A DNA stretch of 64,000 bases, from the NCBI RefSeq assembly GCF_000576425.1, contig NZ_KK069998.1:82648-146647 (forward strand), written 5' to 3'. Positions 1 to 9,623 of this stretch are shown piece after piece. Position numbers and translations under genes: made by a program. The first letter of the stretch is position 1; the number at the start of each line of letters is the position of its first letter. This stretch comes from Brachybacterium phenoliresistens (lineage in GTDB: Bacteria; Actinomycetota; Actinomycetes; Actinomycetales; Dermabacteraceae). The notes below the pieces were generated by a model. It made no database searches. It was not told the origin of the DNA and saw nothing but the letters and a program-made list of their open reading frames with translations.

Positions 1-463
1 TCGGCTTGACGCGGGCGAGGTCGAGGAACTCCGCGACGCCCTCGTCGTGGGAGCGCAGCAGCTGCATGTACACCTCGGGGTCCACGCCGCCGTCGGCGAG
101 GACCTCGAAGCCGTGCCGCTCGAAGAAGGGCACCTCGAAGGTCAGGCAGAACACCCGCGCCAGGCCCAGCGCCCGGGCCCGCGCGAGGAGCTCGTCCAGC
201 AGCCGGTGCCCGACGCCGGTGCCGCGGACGGCGTCGCTGACGGCGAGGGTGCGGACCTCGGCGAGGTCCTCCCACATGACGTGCAGGGCCCCGCAGCCCA
301 CGACCTGGCCGTCCTCGTCCACCGCGACGGTGAACTCCTGGATGGCCTCGTAGTAGGCCACGAGCTCCTTGGCCAGGAGGATCTTGCGGTGCGCCAGCGG
401 CAGCACGAGGGCCTCGATCGCCCGCACGTCGGCCGGGCGGGCGGGGCGCAGGGTGATGCTCAC
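1..463 (-). CDS. GNAT amino-acid N-acetyltransferase, ArgA-like (3' end cut by window edge)
   Basis: Read from a GTG at 461-463, 154 residues are visible before the window edge. The product is a single GNAT domain. The acetyl-CoA loop RGTGVG follows the strand EVRTLAVSD, and FFERHGFEVL is the usual last strand-helix of the fold. The look is that of the short actinobacterial N-acetylglutamate synthases that begin arginine synthesis by acetylating glutamate (family knowledge); other amino acids are possible substrates. The start overlaps the stop of the upstream DedA gene as GTGA, so the two are probably translationally coupled. Probably only a few C-terminal residues are missing. Confidence 0.8.
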   Translation of the reverse strand, partial: MSITLRPARPADVRAIEALVLPLAHRKILLAKELVAYYEAIQEFTVAVDEDGQVVGCGALHVMWEDLAEVRTLAVSDAVRGTGVGHRLLDELLARARALGLARVFCLTFEVPFFERHGFEVLADGGVDPEVYMQLLRSHDEGVAEFLDLARVKP

Positions 464-1209
464 GGGGTGATCTCCTCGTCGACGGGGTCCGGGCTGTCGG
501 GAAGGCCGCGCGGGGATCCCGGCTCGACATCGGCCCGGGCCTCCTCCTCGGCGGCGGTGCGGCGCTCGGCGCGCAGGGCGTCCTCCGCGGCCTCGCGGCG
601 CTCCGCGCGGGCGTCGAGCGCCCGATGCAGGGCCGTGACCAGACGCTCGACGACCAGCGCGATGACGACCGCGAGCACCAGCGCGACGGTGACGGCCAGC
701 AGGTGGTGGTTCTCGAACCAGGCGCCGGCCACCGCGCCGATCACGCAGGAGTACACGGCCCAGACGAAGGTGGAGGCCAGCGACCGGTGCCAGAACTTGC
801 GGTGCGGGTAGTGCACGGCGCCGGCCACGAGGTTCACGGCGGTGCGCCCGAAGGGGATGTAGCGCGCGGTCATGAGGAACAGCAGGGCGCGCTTGTTCAG
901 CCCGGCCTCCGCGGCCTCCACCGCGACCTTCCCCTTGCCCTCGCGCAGGAAGCGGAACCGCTGGGTGCCCACGGTGCGGCCGATGAGGTAGCCCACATTG
1001 TCGCCGGTGAACGCGCCGGCCCAGGCCAGCAGCGCCACGAGCCAGATCAGCGGCCGGCCGGAGGAGGACCACAGGGAGGACAGCGTGACGATGACCGATT
1101 CGCTGGGGACGGCCGGGAAGAAGCCGTCGAAGGCGGAGAGCACGTAGACGGCCATGTAGATCCACCAGGCATCGGCCAGCGAGAGGATCCAGTCCTCGAT
1201 GAGGTTCAC
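460..1209 (-). CDS. DedA-family integral membrane protein
   Basis: 249 residues. The protein has a hydrophobic N-terminal hairpin with the DedA hallmark FPAVPSESV at about 31-40, a second membrane region with GDNVGYLIGR at about 69-78, then FLMTARYIPFGRTAVNLVAG at about 111-130, where the conserved Arg and Gly lie, and two more membrane spans. The last 65 or so residues form a charged Glu/Arg/Ala-rich tail unlikely to enter the membrane. DedA proteins are thought to move lipids such as undecaprenyl phosphate or phosphatidylethanolamine across the membrane and to support envelope homeostasis; the substrate here cannot be read from sequence. It is coupled to the acetyltransferase gene by a GTGA overlap. 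Confidence 0.88.
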   Translation of the reverse strand: MNLIEDWILSLADAWWIYMAVYVLSAFDGFFPAVPSESVIVTLSSLWSSSGRPLIWLVALLAWAGAFTGDNVGYLIGRTVGTQRFRFLREGKGKVAVEAAEAGLNKRALLFLMTARYIPFGRTAVNLVAGAVHYPHRKFWHRSLASTFVWAVYSCVIGAVAGAWFENHHLLAVTVALVLAVVIALVVERLVTALHRALDARAERREAAEDALRAERRTAAEEEARADVEPGSPRGLPDSPDPVDEEITP

Positions 1210-1249
1210 TCCGTGTGCTCCCCTTCCGTGGGAGGTTCAGGATGATCGG

Positions 1250-1284
1250 CGAACGCCGCGACCCCCTGGGGGCCGCGGCGTTCG
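1250..1284 (-). terminator. GC-rich hairpin terminator of clpC
   Basis: An 11-base arm CGAACGCCGCG (1250-1260) pairs perfectly with 1274-1284. After one A/C mismatch an inner C5/G5 stem follows. It lies directly after the clpC stop at 1292 on the minus strand and before the DedA gene. There is no clear T-run, as is usual in high-GC actinobacteria. Confidence 0.7.
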
Positions 1285-1291
1285 CGGGGGC

Positions 1292-3874
1292 TCAGGACGC
1301 GTGGCTGGCGCTCGCGCCGCTGTCCTGGTCGGAGGGAGCCTCGGACTGCGTGGCCTCCTCGGCACGGGCCCGCGTGATCGAGTCGATGTCGACGGCGTCG
1401 GAGATCTCCACCGGCTCGCCGTCGGCCTCGCGACGGAGGAAGCGGAACTCGCCCAGCAGCCCCTCGCCCTCCGCATCGATCTGGATCTCGTCGCCGGCGT
1501 GGACCTGGCCGAACAGGATCTTCTCGCTGAGGGCGTCCTCGATGTCCCGCTGGATCGTGCGACGCAGCGGCCGCGCGCCGAGGACCGGGTCGTAGCCCTT
1601 CTCGGCGAGCAGGGTCTTGGCGGCATCGGTCAGCACCAGCGTCATGTCCTTCTCCGCCAGGCGCACCGCGAGCTTGGCGATCATCAGATCCACGATCTGG
1701 ATGATCTCCTGCTGCGAGAGCTGCGGGAAGACGACCACGTCATCGACACGGTTGAGGAACTCGGGCCGGAAGTGCTGCTTGAGCTCCTCGTTGACCTTCG
1801 CCTTCATCCGCTCGTAGTCGGTGGCGAGGTCGCCGCCGGCCTGGAAGCCCATGGACACGCCCTTGGCGATGTCGCGGGTGCCCAGGTTGGTGGTCATGAT
1901 GATGACGGTGTTCTTGAAGTCGACCGTGCGGCCCTGCGAGTCGGTCAGGCGACCGTCCTCGAGGATCTGCAGGAGCGAGTTGAAGATGTCGACGTGGGCC
2001 TTCTCCACCTCGTCGAACAGCACCACGCTGAACGGCTTGCGGCGCACCTTCTCGGTGAGCTGGCCGCCCTCGTCGTAGCCGACGTATCCGGGGGGCGAGC
2101 CGAACAGGCGCGAGGCCGTGTGCTTCTCGCCGAACTCGGACATGTCCAGCTGGATGAGGGAGTCCTCGTCGCCGAACAGGAACTCCGCGAGCGCCTTGGC
2201 CAGCTCCGTCTTGCCGACGCCGGTGGGGCCGGCGAAGATGAACGAGCCGCCGGGGCGCTTGGGATCCTTCAGACCCGCACGGGTGCGGCGGATCGCCTGG
2301 GACAGGGCCTTGATCGCCTCGTCCTGGCCGATGACCCGCTTGTGCAGCTCGGACTCCATGTGCAGCAGGCGCGAGGACTCCTCCTCGGTCAGCTTCACGA
2401 TCGGGATGCCGGTCGAGGCGGCCAGCACCTCGGCGATGACCTCCTCGGACACCGTGGTGACCGCATCGTTCTCCCCGTGGCGCCAGGCGCTGTCCTTCTC
2501 GGCGCGCTCGGCCTTCAGACGCTGCTCCTCGTCCCGCAGGGAGGCGGCCTTCTCGAAGTCCTGGCCGTCGATCGCCTCCTCCTTGCGCTTGCGGGTCTCC
2601 TCGATGCGCGCATCGAACTCCTTGAGCTCCGGCGGCGCGGTGAGGCGGCGGATCCGCAGGCGGGCGCCGGCCTCGTCGATCAGGTCGATCGCCTTGTCCG
2701 GCAGGAACCGGTCGTTGACGTAGCGGTCGGCGAGGTTCGCGGCGGCCACGAGGGCGCCGTCGGTGATGGTCACCTTGTGGTGCGCCTCGTAGCGGTCCCG
2801 CAGGCCCTTGAGGATCTCGATGGTGTGCGTGACGCTGGGCTCGCCCACCTGGATCGGCTGGAAGCGGCGCTCGAGCGCGGCGTCCTTCTCGATGTGCTTG
2901 CGGTACTCCTCCAGGGTGGTCGCCCCGATGGTCTGCAGCTCGCCGCGGGCCAGCATGGGCTTGAGGATGCTGGCGGCGTCGATGGCGCCCTCGGCGGCGC
3001 CCGCCCCGACGAGCGTGTGGATCTCGTCGATGAACAGGATGATGTCGCCGCGGGTGCGGATCTCCTTGAGCACCTTCTTCAGGCGCTCCTCGAAGTCGCC
3101 GCGGTAGCGGGAGCCCGCCACCAGGGAACCGAGGTCCAACGTGTACAGCTGCTTGTCCTTGAGGGTCTCGGGCACGTCGCCGCGCACGATCGACTGGGCC
3201 AGCCCCTCGACGACCGCGCTCTTGCCGACGCCCGGCTCGCCGATCAGCACCGGGTTGTTCTTGGTGCGGCGGCTGAGCACCTGCATGACGCGCTCGGCCT
3301 CGTGCTCGCGGCCGATGACCGGATCGAGCTTTCCGTCGCGCGCGGCCTGGGTGAGGTTGCGGCCGAACTGGTCCAGCACGAGGGAGCCGGCCGGCTGGCC
3401 CTCGGCGGGTCCGCCCGCGGTCGCGGGCTCCTTGCCCTGATAGCCCGACAGGCGCTCGATGACCTCCTGGCGCACCGCCGCGGGCTCCGCCTTCAGGCGG
3501 GAGAGGACCTTGACGGCCGTCCCCTCGCCCTCGCGCAGCAGGCCCAGCAGGATGTGCTCGGTGCCGATGTAGTTGTGGCCCAGCTGCAGGGCCTCGCGCA
3601 GGCTCAGCTCGAGCACCTTCTTGGCGCGCGGGGTGAAGGGGATGTGCCCCGTCGGCGCCTGGTTGCCCTCGCCGATGATGTCGCGCACCTGCTCGCGCAC
3701 GGCGTCCAGGGTCACGCCGAGGGCCTCGAGGGCCTTGGCGCCGACCCCCTCGGCCTCGTGGATCAGGCCGAGCAGGATGTGCTCGGTCCCGATGTAGTTG
3801 TGGTTGAGCAGACGTGCCTCGTCCTGAGCCAGGACGACGACGCGGCGCGCGCGATCGGTGAAGCGTTCGAACAT
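1292..3874 (-). CDS. clpC: ATP-dependent Clp protease ATPase subunit ClpC
   Basis: 860 residues from ATG at 3874, chosen because GGGGGAGGA precedes it and the protein then begins [10 protein letters not shown] as ClpC proteins do. Two Clp-N repeats (about 1-145) both carry [12 protein letters not shown]. The first AAA+ module has Walker A GEPGVGKS at 212-219. A UVR/M-region coiled segment lies near 420-460, with [16 protein letters not shown]. The second AAA+ module has Walker A GPTGVGKT at 549-556 and the [12 protein letters not shown] loop. ClpC unfolds substrates and feeds them to ClpP in the cytosol; in actinobacteria it is usually essential. It is the end marker of a conserved housekeeping block whose next member, lsr2, sits 24 kb away here. 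Confidence 0.97.
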   Translation of the reverse strand: MFERFTDRARRVVVLAQDEARLLNHNYIGTEHILLGLIHEAEGVGAKALEALGVTLDAVREQVRDIIGEGNQAPTGHIPFTPRAKKVLELSLREALQLGHNYIGTEHILLGLLREGEGTAVKVLSRLKAEPAAVRQEVIERLSGYQGKEPATAGGPAEGQPAGSLVLDQFGRNLTQAARDGKLDPVIGREHEAERVMQVLSRRTKNNPVLIGEPGVGKSAVVEGLAQSIVRGDVPETLKDKQLYTLDLGSLVAGSRYRGDFEERLKKVLKEIRTRGDIILFIDEIHTLVGAGAAEGAIDAASILKPMLARGELQTIGATTLEEYRKHIEKDAALERRFQPIQVGEPSVTHTIEILKGLRDRYEAHHKVTITDGALVAAANLADRYVNDRFLPDKAIDLIDEAGARLRIRRLTAPPELKEFDARIEETRKRKEEAIDGQDFEKAASLRDEEQRLKAERAEKDSAWRHGENDAVTTVSEEVIAEVLAASTGIPIVKLTEEESSRLLHMESELHKRVIGQDEAIKALSQAIRRTRAGLKDPKRPGGSFIFAGPTGVGKTELAKALAEFLFGDEDSLIQLDMSEFGEKHTASRLFGSPPGYVGYDEGGQLTEKVRRKPFSVVLFDEVEKAHVDIFNSLLQILEDGRLTDSQGRTVDFKNTVIIMTTNLGTRDIAKGVSMGFQAGGDLATDYERMKAKVNEELKQHFRPEFLNRVDDVVVFPQLSQQEIIQIVDLMIAKLAVRLAEKDMTLVLTDAAKTLLAEKGYDPVLGARPLRRTIQRDIEDALSEKILFGQVHAGDEIQIDAEGEGLLGEFRFLRREADGEPVEISDAVDIDSITRARAEEATQSEAPSDQDSGASASHAS

Positions 3875-3908
3875 GGTCCTCCCCCATCCGGTGGTGGTAG
3901 ATGCGTCG

Positions 3909-3937
3909 AGCCTACGCGGCCGGAGGGCGGGTGTCCG
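3909..3937 (-). promoter_or_regulatory. Candidate clpC promoter
   Basis: On the minus strand CGGACA (3937-3932) is followed after 17 bases by TAGGCT (3914-3909). This would start transcription about 28 bases before the clpC ATG. The -10 is good by actinobacterial standards; the -35 matches only partly. The 140-base gap also serves the divergent GntR gene, for which I see only a TACCAT -10 candidate at 3972-3977. Confidence 0.4.
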
Positions 3938-4014
3938 CCCTGTTCGCCCCTGGCGTGAAAGGGAGGGCACGTACCATTCCATCACCGGCACCCACCGGCA
4001 CCCGAGGAGGACGC

Positions 4015-4749
4015 ATGGCAGTCACGGACAAGGCGATCACTGCGATCAAGCAGATGATCGTCGACGGCTCGATCGGTCCCGGCGACCGTCTGCCCCCGGA
4101 GAAGGAGCTCTCGGAGTCCCTGGGGCTCTCGCGCAACTCGCTGCGCGAAGCCGTCAAGGCGCTCGAGCTGATCCGGGTGCTGGACGTGCGCCAGGGGGAC
4201 GGGACGTACGTGACCTCGTTGGAGCCCTCGGTGCTTCTGGAGGCGCTCGGCTTCGTGGTCGAGCTGCACCGCGACAGCTCCGTCCTGGAGCTGTTCGAGG
4301 TGCGCCGGGTGCTCGAGCCGACGGCCGTGGAGCTGGCCTGCGACCGCCTGGACGACGCGACCCTGGACCAGCTCGATCGGATAATGGAGCCGCTGCACGA
4401 GGGCACGGACGTCGAGTCCCTCGTCGCCGCGGACATCTCCTTCCACCGCATCATCAACGCCGCCTGCGGGAACGCCTACATGTCCTCCCTGCTGGACGGC
4501 ATCGCCCACGCCACCGTGCGCGGCCGGGTGTGGCGCGGCATCACCGAGACCGGCGCCGTCGCCAAGACCCTCGACGAGCACCGGGCGATCCTGGACGCCC
4601 TGCGGGCCCGCCGCAGGGACCTCGCCCGCGCATGGGCGGCGGTGCACGTCGCGGGGGCGGAGATGTGGCTGAGCCATGCCGCGCTCACGGGCACCGAGGG
4701 CGTCCCGCTGCGCGCCTCGACGGAGGCCGTCCCCGAGCTCGAGGACTGA
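4015..4749 (+). CDS. GntR-family transcriptional regulator, FCD (FadR-type) subfamily
   Basis: 244 residues from ATG at 4015, preceded by GAGGAGG. An N-terminal winged helix-turn-helix (about 5-72) contains PGDRLPPEKELSESLGLSRN and the wing VRQGDGTYV. A helical FCD domain follows (about 90-230) with the metal-ligand motif DISFHRIINAA and a later histidine in AAVHVAGAEMWL. FCD regulators sense organic acids or sugar acids such as lactate, gluconate and hexuronates. It points at the 3' end of the fucose operon, with a shared terminator between, and opens the 4.0-27.8 kb island. It is therefore a candidate regulator of fucose or lactate genes; no direct evidence ties it to the operators at 9.6 kb. 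Confidence 0.88.
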   Translation: MAVTDKAITAIKQMIVDGSIGPGDRLPPEKELSESLGLSRNSLREAVKALELIRVLDVRQGDGTYVTSLEPSVLLEALGFVVELHRDSSVLELFEVRRVLEPTAVELACDRLDDATLDQLDRIMEPLHEGTDVESLVAADISFHRIINAACGNAYMSSLLDGIAHATVRGRVWRGITETGAVAKTLDEHRAILDALRARRRDLARAWAAVHVAGAEMWLSHAALTGTEGVPLRASTEAVPELED

Positions 4750-4754
4750 GCACC

Positions 4755-4783
4755 TCCGCCCTCCGCATCGGCCGGAGGGCGGA
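4755..4783. terminator. Bidirectional terminator between GntR gene and fucose operon
   Basis: TCCGCCCTCCG (4755-4765) is perfectly inverted at 4773-4783 around a 7-base loop. It fills the gap between two convergent genes and would serve both strands. Confidence 0.7.
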
Positions 4784-4788
4784 AGAGC

Positions 4789-5655
4789 TCACGCCCTCCC
4801 GCGGTAGACGCGGTCGGCGGTGCCGCCGAGTACGGCGCCCTGCTCGGCCTCCGACCACGTCCCGAGATGGGCGAGGACCTGGTCCGCGGCGGAGGCGTAG
4901 TCGCCGACGGCCGGCGCGATCGGCCAGTCCGAGCCGAACTGCAGGCGCTCGGCCCCGAAGCAGCGGCGGGCGTGCTCGAGCGCGGCGGCGATCCCCTCGG
5001 CGCGGGCGGCCGGATCGGTCTCCGGGCCGCTGGTGGCGAGGCCGCTGCACTTGGCGACCGCGTTCGGCTGCGCGGCCAGGCGGGAGAGCATCTCGCGCCA
5101 GGTGCGCAGGGCCGCCGCGTCGCCGAGGGGCGGCTTGCCCAGGTGGTCGAGCACGATGGTGAGCCGCGGATGCTCCGCCGCCAGCTCGGGAAGGTACGCC
5201 AGCTGCGCCGGGAAGGCGTCGGGGACGTCCAGCGGCAGGCCGGCCTCCGCGAGCTGTGCGAGGGATCGCCCGACCTCGTCCCGGCGCAGGAAGAAGGGAT
5301 CCGGGTCGTCATGGGTGAGGTGGCGCACCCCGACCACGTGCTCCATCGCCTCGGTGTCGGAGAGCAGCTCCCCCACCAGGTCGGGCCGGGCCAGCGGCAG
5401 CCAGGCCACCACGCCGACCGCCCCGATCCCCGGCGCGCGGCGCGGGATCTCCCGCGCCAGCTCCTGCATCAGCGTCGTGTCCTCCCGCGTGTCGTCGGCC
5501 TGGACGAGCACCAGGCGGTCGATCCCGCGCGCACCGAGCGCCTCCAGCACCTCCTCGGGGCGGAAGGCGCGGCGCAGCGGCTGCGGCGCCCCGGCGAGCC
5601 AGGCGTACGGGCTGCGCTCCGGGTCCCACAGGTGCAGGTGGGCGTCACAGCGCAC
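4789..5655 (-). CDS. Amidohydrolase-2 family lactonase, probable L-fucono-1,5-lactonase
   Basis: 288 residues, a complete amidohydrolase_2 TIM barrel. The metal motif is at the very N-terminus (DAHLHLWDP, His6 and His8). VLDHLGKPP lies in the middle, and FGSDWPIAP near 240 carries the C-terminal catalytic Asp. This family includes fuconolactonase, which opens the lactone made by L-fucose dehydrogenase to give L-fuconate. The operon also holds L-fuconate dehydratase, an aldo/keto reductase, a mutarotase and a fucosidase, so the lactonase role is well supported by context. It overlaps the upstream reductase gene by 11 bases and is the last gene before the terminator. A related sugar lactone remains possible. 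Confidence 0.82.
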   Translation of the reverse strand: MRCDAHLHLWDPERSPYAWLAGAPQPLRRAFRPEEVLEALGARGIDRLVLVQADDTREDTTLMQELAREIPRRAPGIGAVGVVAWLPLARPDLVGELLSDTEAMEHVVGVRHLTHDDPDPFFLRRDEVGRSLAQLAEAGLPLDVPDAFPAQLAYLPELAAEHPRLTIVLDHLGKPPLGDAAALRTWREMLSRLAAQPNAVAKCSGLATSGPETDPAARAEGIAAALEHARRCFGAERLQFGSDWPIAPAVGDYASAADQVLAHLGTWSEAEQGAVLGGTADRVYRGRA

Positions 5656-6613
5656 GGTCGCCGCCCATCGCGTCGATCGCCTCCCACAGCTCGTCGGGGA
5701 TCTGCGCCTGCATGCGGGACAGGTTCGAGGCGACCTGCTCCGGGGAGCGCATGCCGAGGGTCACGTTGACGATGGCCGGGTGGCGCAGCGGGAAGTGCGT
5801 TGCCGCCTCCGGCAGGCTCACCCCGTGCTCGCGGCAGGTCTCGGCGAGCGCGACGGCCCGCTCCCAGACCTCGCGCGGCACGCGACCGTACTCGTAGGAG
5901 GAGTCCGGCGAGGGGGAATCGCTCGCGAGGATCCCCGAGTTGTAGACGCTCACCGCCACGGCGGAGGTGCCGTGCTCCTGGCACAGCGGCAGCAGCTCGC
6001 GCGCGGCGGGCTGCTCGAGCAGCGTGTAGCGCCCGGAGATCATCACCAGGTCCAGGGCGCCCGTGGCCACGAAGCGGGCCAGCGTCAGATCGGACTTGGA
6101 GCCGACGCCGATGGCGGAGACGACGCCCTGCTCGCGCAGGGCGACCAGCGCGGGGATCGCCTCGTCCAGGCCCTGGTCCTCGGGGCCCTCCTCCGGGTCG
6201 TGGAGGTAGACCACGTCCAGCCGGTCCAGGCCCAGGCGCTCCAGCGACTCCTCGATGCTGCGGCGCACGCCGTCGGCGCTCATGTCCCACACCCGGCGGG
6301 TCGCATCGGGCACCGCGAAGCTGTGGTCGAGGTCGTCGCCCGCGCCTCCGCCGGGGTTCGGGACGATCCGGCGACCGACCTTGCTGGAGAGCACGAACTC
6401 CTCCCGGGGGCGGGTGGACAGCATCGCGCCGAGGCGCCGCTCGGACAGCCCCATGCCGTAGTGCGGTGCGGTGTCGTAGTACCGCAGGCCTCCGTCCCAG
6501 GCGGCTTCGAGGGCGGCCTCGGCCATGTCCTCGGGCGTGACGCGGTAGAGGTTGCCCATCTGCGCGGCGCCGAAGCCGAAGGCCGGCAGGTCCACGCCGC
6601 GGCCCGTGCTCAT
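5645..6613 (-). CDS. Aldo/keto reductase, probable L-fucose (D-threo-aldose) 1-dehydrogenase
   Basis: 322 residues with the aldo/keto reductase catalytic set in order: Asp47 and Tyr52 (YYDTAPHYG), Lys78 (SSKVGR) and a His in VVYLHDPEE near 131. The sequence resembles the D-threo-aldose/L-fucose dehydrogenase branch, which oxidises L-fucose to the 1,5-lactone with NAD(P) (family knowledge). Its start forms an ATGA overlap with the end of the mutarotase gene and its end overlaps the lactonase gene, as expected for three consecutive steps. D-arabinose or L-galactose may also be substrates. Confidence 0.82.
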   Translation of the reverse strand: MSTGRGVDLPAFGFGAAQMGNLYRVTPEDMAEAALEAAWDGGLRYYDTAPHYGMGLSERRLGAMLSTRPREEFVLSSKVGRRIVPNPGGGAGDDLDHSFAVPDATRRVWDMSADGVRRSIEESLERLGLDRLDVVYLHDPEEGPEDQGLDEAIPALVALREQGVVSAIGVGSKSDLTLARFVATGALDLVMISGRYTLLEQPAARELLPLCQEHGTSAVAVSVYNSGILASDSPSPDSSYEYGRVPREVWERAVALAETCREHGVSLPEAATHFPLRHPAIVNVTLGMRSPEQVASNLSRMQAQIPDELWEAIDAMGGDRAL

Positions 6614-6954
6614 GCCGCTCCCCCGCCCGGCGCCGGGGCCTGCTCGGGCAGCGCCCAGACCAGCGGGATGCCGTCGTCGTCGCCGGCGTAGGAGTCGGCG
6701 ACCTCGAGGAAGGCGTTGATGTGCTCCTGCCAGGCGAGGTTCGTCGGGTCCTCGGCGAGCGCGCGCCGCATGGCGCGGTAGTCCTCGACCTCGACCACGT
6801 GGAACAGGTCCCGGCCGTCCCGCCAGATCCTCCAGGAGCCGACGCCCGCACGGCGCAGCGCCGCATCGAGATCGGAGGGGATGACGGCGTGCTCGCGCTC
6901 GTAGTCCTGCTCGTGGCCGGCGGCGATGCGGGTGTGCAGGGCGATGGTCTGCAT
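6610..6954 (-). CDS. L-rhamnose/L-fucose mutarotase-family protein
   Basis: 114 residues, the usual length for the RhaM-type dimeric ferredoxin-like mutarotases (PF05336). Visible marks are LHTRIAAGHEQDYEREH at the N-terminus, SWRIWRDGRDLFHVVEVEDY in the middle and the DPTNLAWQEHI segment. These enzymes interconvert alpha and beta anomers of 6-deoxy sugars, supplying the anomer used by the next enzyme. It lies between the GH29 gene (5-base gap) and the dehydrogenase gene (ATGA overlap), so L-fucose is the likely substrate even though the family is named after rhamnose. Confidence 0.82.
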   Translation of the reverse strand: MQTIALHTRIAAGHEQDYEREHAVIPSDLDAALRRAGVGSWRIWRDGRDLFHVVEVEDYRAMRRALAEDPTNLAWQEHINAFLEVADSYAGDDDGIPLVWALPEQAPAPGGGAA

Positions 6955-6959
6955 CGGCC

Positions 6960-8228
6960 TCACTCCTGACCGGTCAGGCGGATCTCGAGCACGGGCAGCA
7001 GCACGTCGGGGCGCATGATCGGCAGGGTGAAGGTCACCACGTCCGCGCCGAGGCCGCCGACGGTCGTGTTCCACGCCTTCTGCTCGGGATCGATGGTGGT
7101 GTGCGCGACCTCGGAGCCGTCGTGCAGCAGCCGCGCGAAGCGGACCTTCCCGGCCAGCCCGCTGATGTGCACGTGCTGCATCGGCCAGGTGGTCAGGTGC
7201 ACGTACAGCCGGTCGCCGCGCTGGGTGAGCAGGGTGCCCTCGGGCGCCCGGAGGCCCTCGGCGGGCCCGGCGCCGTGGACGGACTCGCCGTGCAGCTCCA
7301 TCCAGTCCCCGATGCTCGCGAGCACGTCGACGTCCTCGCGGCGCAGGCCGCCGCGCCCGTCGGGGCCCACGTTCAGCAGCATGTTGCCGTCCTTGGCGAC
7401 GGAGTCCACGAGCATCCGCAGCAGCAGGTCCGCGCTCTTGAACTCGAGGTTGTCGCGGTCGTACCCCCAGGAGCCGTTGGTGGTCTGGCAGGCCTCCCAC
7501 CGCACCGGCGTCCCGTGCTCGTCGGTCATGGGCGCCGCCGGCTGGTACTGCTCGGGGGTGACGAGGTCCCCGGGGATGCCGAGCCGGTCGTTGACGAGGA
7601 TCCCGGGCTGGAGCTCGCGGACCATCGCCATCAGGTGCTCGGCGTCCCAGTCGGCCGGGAACTTCCCGCCCTCGAAGGCGTAGGTGAAGTCGAAGAACAG
7701 GTAGTCGATCGTGCCGTAGCGGGTCAGCAGCTCCCGCACCTGGCCGTGGAGGTACTCGCGGTAGCGGGCCATGTCGCGCCCGGCGTTCAGGCTCTCGCGG
7801 TCCGGGTGGTCCCGCAGGGGGTGCTGCAGGTCGATGGTGTAGTCGGGGTGGTGCCAGTCCAGCAGCGAGTGGTAGAACCCGACGCGCAGCCCCTCCGCCC
7901 GCAGGGCCTCGACCCATTCGGCGACGAGGTCCCGGCCGCAGGCGGTCTGCGAGGTGTAGTCGGTGAGGTCGCTGTCCCACAGGCAGAAGCCCTCGTGGTG
8001 CTTGGTGGTCAGGACCGCGTAGCGCATGCCGGCCTCGCGCGCGGCGCGGGCGATGCGCCGGGCGTCGAAGCGGTCGGGGTCGAAGACCTCGGCGTAGCGC
8101 GCGTAGTCCTCGACGGTGCGGCGCTCGCGGGTCATGGACCATTCGTGGCGGGCGGGGATGGCGTAGAGGCCGAAGTGGACGAAGAGCCCGAAGCGGGCCT
8201 CGTCGAACCAGGCGTGGGGGTCGGTCAT
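6960..8228 (-). CDS. GH29 alpha-L-fucosidase, cytoplasmic
   Basis: 422 residues. GH29 landmarks are [11 protein letters not shown] near 12-22, the family signature [11 protein letters not shown] at 74-84 and YLFFDF with the likely nucleophile Asp180. [13 protein letters not shown] closes the catalytic barrel, and a beta-sandwich domain follows. No signal peptide is present, so the enzyme should act on imported fucosylated oligosaccharides. The ATG at 8228 overlaps the stop of the L-fuconate dehydratase gene as ATGA. The second GH29 at 17.6 kb differs clearly around the nucleophile (VWFDGA there), so the two probably prefer different linkages. Confidence 0.92.
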   Translation of the reverse strand: MTDPHAWFDEARFGLFVHFGLYAIPARHEWSMTRERRTVEDYARYAEVFDPDRFDARRIARAAREAGMRYAVLTTKHHEGFCLWDSDLTDYTSQTACGRDLVAEWVEALRAEGLRVGFYHSLLDWHHPDYTIDLQHPLRDHPDRESLNAGRDMARYREYLHGQVRELLTRYGTIDYLFFDFTYAFEGGKFPADWDAEHLMAMVRELQPGILVNDRLGIPGDLVTPEQYQPAAPMTDEHGTPVRWEACQTTNGSWGYDRDNLEFKSADLLLRMLVDSVAKDGNMLLNVGPDGRGGLRREDVDVLASIGDWMELHGESVHGAGPAEGLRAPEGTLLTQRGDRLYVHLTTWPMQHVHISGLAGKVRFARLLHDGSEVAHTTIDPEQKAWNTTVGGLGADVVTFTLPIMRPDVLLPVLEIRLTGQE

Positions 8229-9526
8229 GATGCGAGCTCCTTCCAGACCGGCCCGTCGGGGAACCGGTGGGACTGTATCGAGGCAGGGAGCATGCGGGCT
8301 CCGATGCCGGGCTGCTGCGGCGCGAGATAGCGGCCGCCCTGGATGCGCACGGGCTCGACGAAGTGCTCGTGCAGGTGGTCGACGTACTCGATGCGCCGGT
8401 CCTCCATGGTGCCGGTGATCGCGACGAAGTCCAGCATCGCCAGGTGCTGGACCATCTCGCACAGCCCCACGCCCCCGGCATGGGGGCAGACCGGGACGCC
8501 GAACTTCGCCGCGAGCAGGAGGATGGCGAGGTTCTCGTGGATCCCGCCCACCCGGGTCGCGTCGATCTGGACGACGTCGACGGCGCCGGCCTGCAGCAGC
8601 TGCTTGAACATGATCCGGTTGTGGACGTGCTCGCCGGTGGCCACGCGCACGGGGGCGATGCGCCGGCGGATCTCGGCATGCGCGAGGACGTCGTCGGGGC
8701 TGGTGGGCTCCTCGATCCAGTACGGGCGCGCCGCGGAGAGCGCGCCGACGGCGGCCACGGCGTCCTCGACTCCCCAGCGCTGGTTCGCGTCGGTGGCGAC
8801 CAGGAAGTCCTCCCCGAGGACGCGCCGGGTGATGGCGAAGCGGCGCAGGTCGTCCTCGAGGTCGGCGCCGACCTTGAGCTTGACCATGTCGAAGCCCGCG
8901 TCCCGGGCCTCCCGCAGGAGGCGCTCGAGCTTCTCGTCGGAGTATCCGAGCCAGCCCGGGGTCGTGGTGTACGCGGGGTACCCCTCGGCCTCGAGCTCGG
9001 CGATGCGCCGGTCCCGCCCCGGGCGGGCGGCCTCGAGGATCTCCAGCGCCTCGGCGCGCGTGAGAGCGTCCTCGAGGTAGCGGAAGTCGACCAGGTCCAC
9101 GAGCTGCTCGGGGGTGAGATCGGCCAGCACCCGCCACAGCGGGCGGCCCTCGCGCATGCACCGCAGGTCCCACAGGGCGTTGACGACGGCCCCGATCGCC
9201 ATCTGCATGACGCCCTTCTCCGGGCCCAGCCAGCGCAGCTGGGAGTCGGCGATCATGGCGGCGCCGGCGGCGCCGATGTCGGCGAGGACCTCGTCGACGC
9301 CGCGCCCGAGCACGTGGTGCGAGAGGGCGCGGATCGCCTCGGACTGCACGTCGTTGCCGCGGCCGATGGTGAAGACCAGGCTCGTGCCCGTCTCCCCCTC
9401 GGAGGTGGTCAGCTCGAGATAGGCCGCGGAGTAGTCGGGGTCCTTGTTCATGGCGTCGGAGCCGTCGAGCGACTGCGAGGTCGGGAAGCGGACGTCGGTG
9501 ACGTCGAGGGACGTGAACGTGGGCAT
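8225..9526 (-). CDS. fucD: L-fuconate dehydratase (enolase superfamily)
   Basis: 433 residues from ATG at 9526, preceded by GAGAAGG. The enolase-superfamily barrel is complete: KLKVG with the Lys pair at 216/218, metal ligands Asp246 (ATDANQRWG), Glu272 ([10 protein letters not shown]) and Glu299 (ATGEHVHN), the Asp of [12 protein letters not shown], and His349 in [15 protein letters not shown]. These match the L-fuconate dehydratase group, which turns L-fuconate into 2-keto-3-deoxy-L-fuconate. It is the promoter-proximal gene of the minus-strand fucose operon; two operator-like palindromes bracket its promoter. A FucD-like enzyme acting on a related 6-deoxy sugar acid is the main alternative. 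Confidence 0.92.
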   Translation of the reverse strand: MPTFTSLDVTDVRFPTSQSLDGSDAMNKDPDYSAAYLELTTSEGETGTSLVFTIGRGNDVQSEAIRALSHHVLGRGVDEVLADIGAAGAAMIADSQLRWLGPEKGVMQMAIGAVVNALWDLRCMREGRPLWRVLADLTPEQLVDLVDFRYLEDALTRAEALEILEAARPGRDRRIAELEAEGYPAYTTTPGWLGYSDEKLERLLREARDAGFDMVKLKVGADLEDDLRRFAITRRVLGEDFLVATDANQRWGVEDAVAAVGALSAARPYWIEEPTSPDDVLAHAEIRRRIAPVRVATGEHVHNRIMFKQLLQAGAVDVVQIDATRVGGIHENLAILLLAAKFGVPVCPHAGGVGLCEMVQHLAMLDFVAITGTMEDRRIEYVDHLHEHFVEPVRIQGGRYLAPQQPGIGARMLPASIQSHRFPDGPVWKELAS

Positions 9527-9572
9527 CGAAGACCTTCTCGGGCAGTGGGGGTCCGGACCGCAGCAGCACCGC

Positions 9573-9593
9573 GTCAGACCTCGGATGTTTGAA
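9573..9593. promoter_or_regulatory. Operator-like palindrome A, over the fucose operon start site
   Basis: A 21-base pseudo-palindrome with 7 of 10 symmetric pairs. Read on the minus strand it contains CAAACATCCGA, the same 11 bases found in operator B in the opposite orientation. It begins directly downstream of the TACAGT -10 of the fucD promoter, where a repressor would block initiation. Confidence 0.5.
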
Positions 9594-9594
9594 G

Positions 9595-9623
9595 ACTGTA
9601 CGTCACCCCTCCGAGCAAGGCAA
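9595..9623 (-). promoter_or_regulatory. Promoter of the fucose catabolic operon
   Basis: On the minus strand TTGCCT (9623-9618) and TACAGT (9600-9595) are separated by exactly 17 bases. Initiation would fall near 9588, inside operator A. The leader before fucD would be about 60 bases long and includes the GAGAAGG ribosome site. Confidence 0.6.

Noticed and set aside
1199..3958. Long plus-strand reading frame opposite clpC
   Set aside because: It is the antisense shadow of clpC produced by GC-rich third positions. It is full of Leu/Arg/Asp repeats without domain structure and has no ribosome site.
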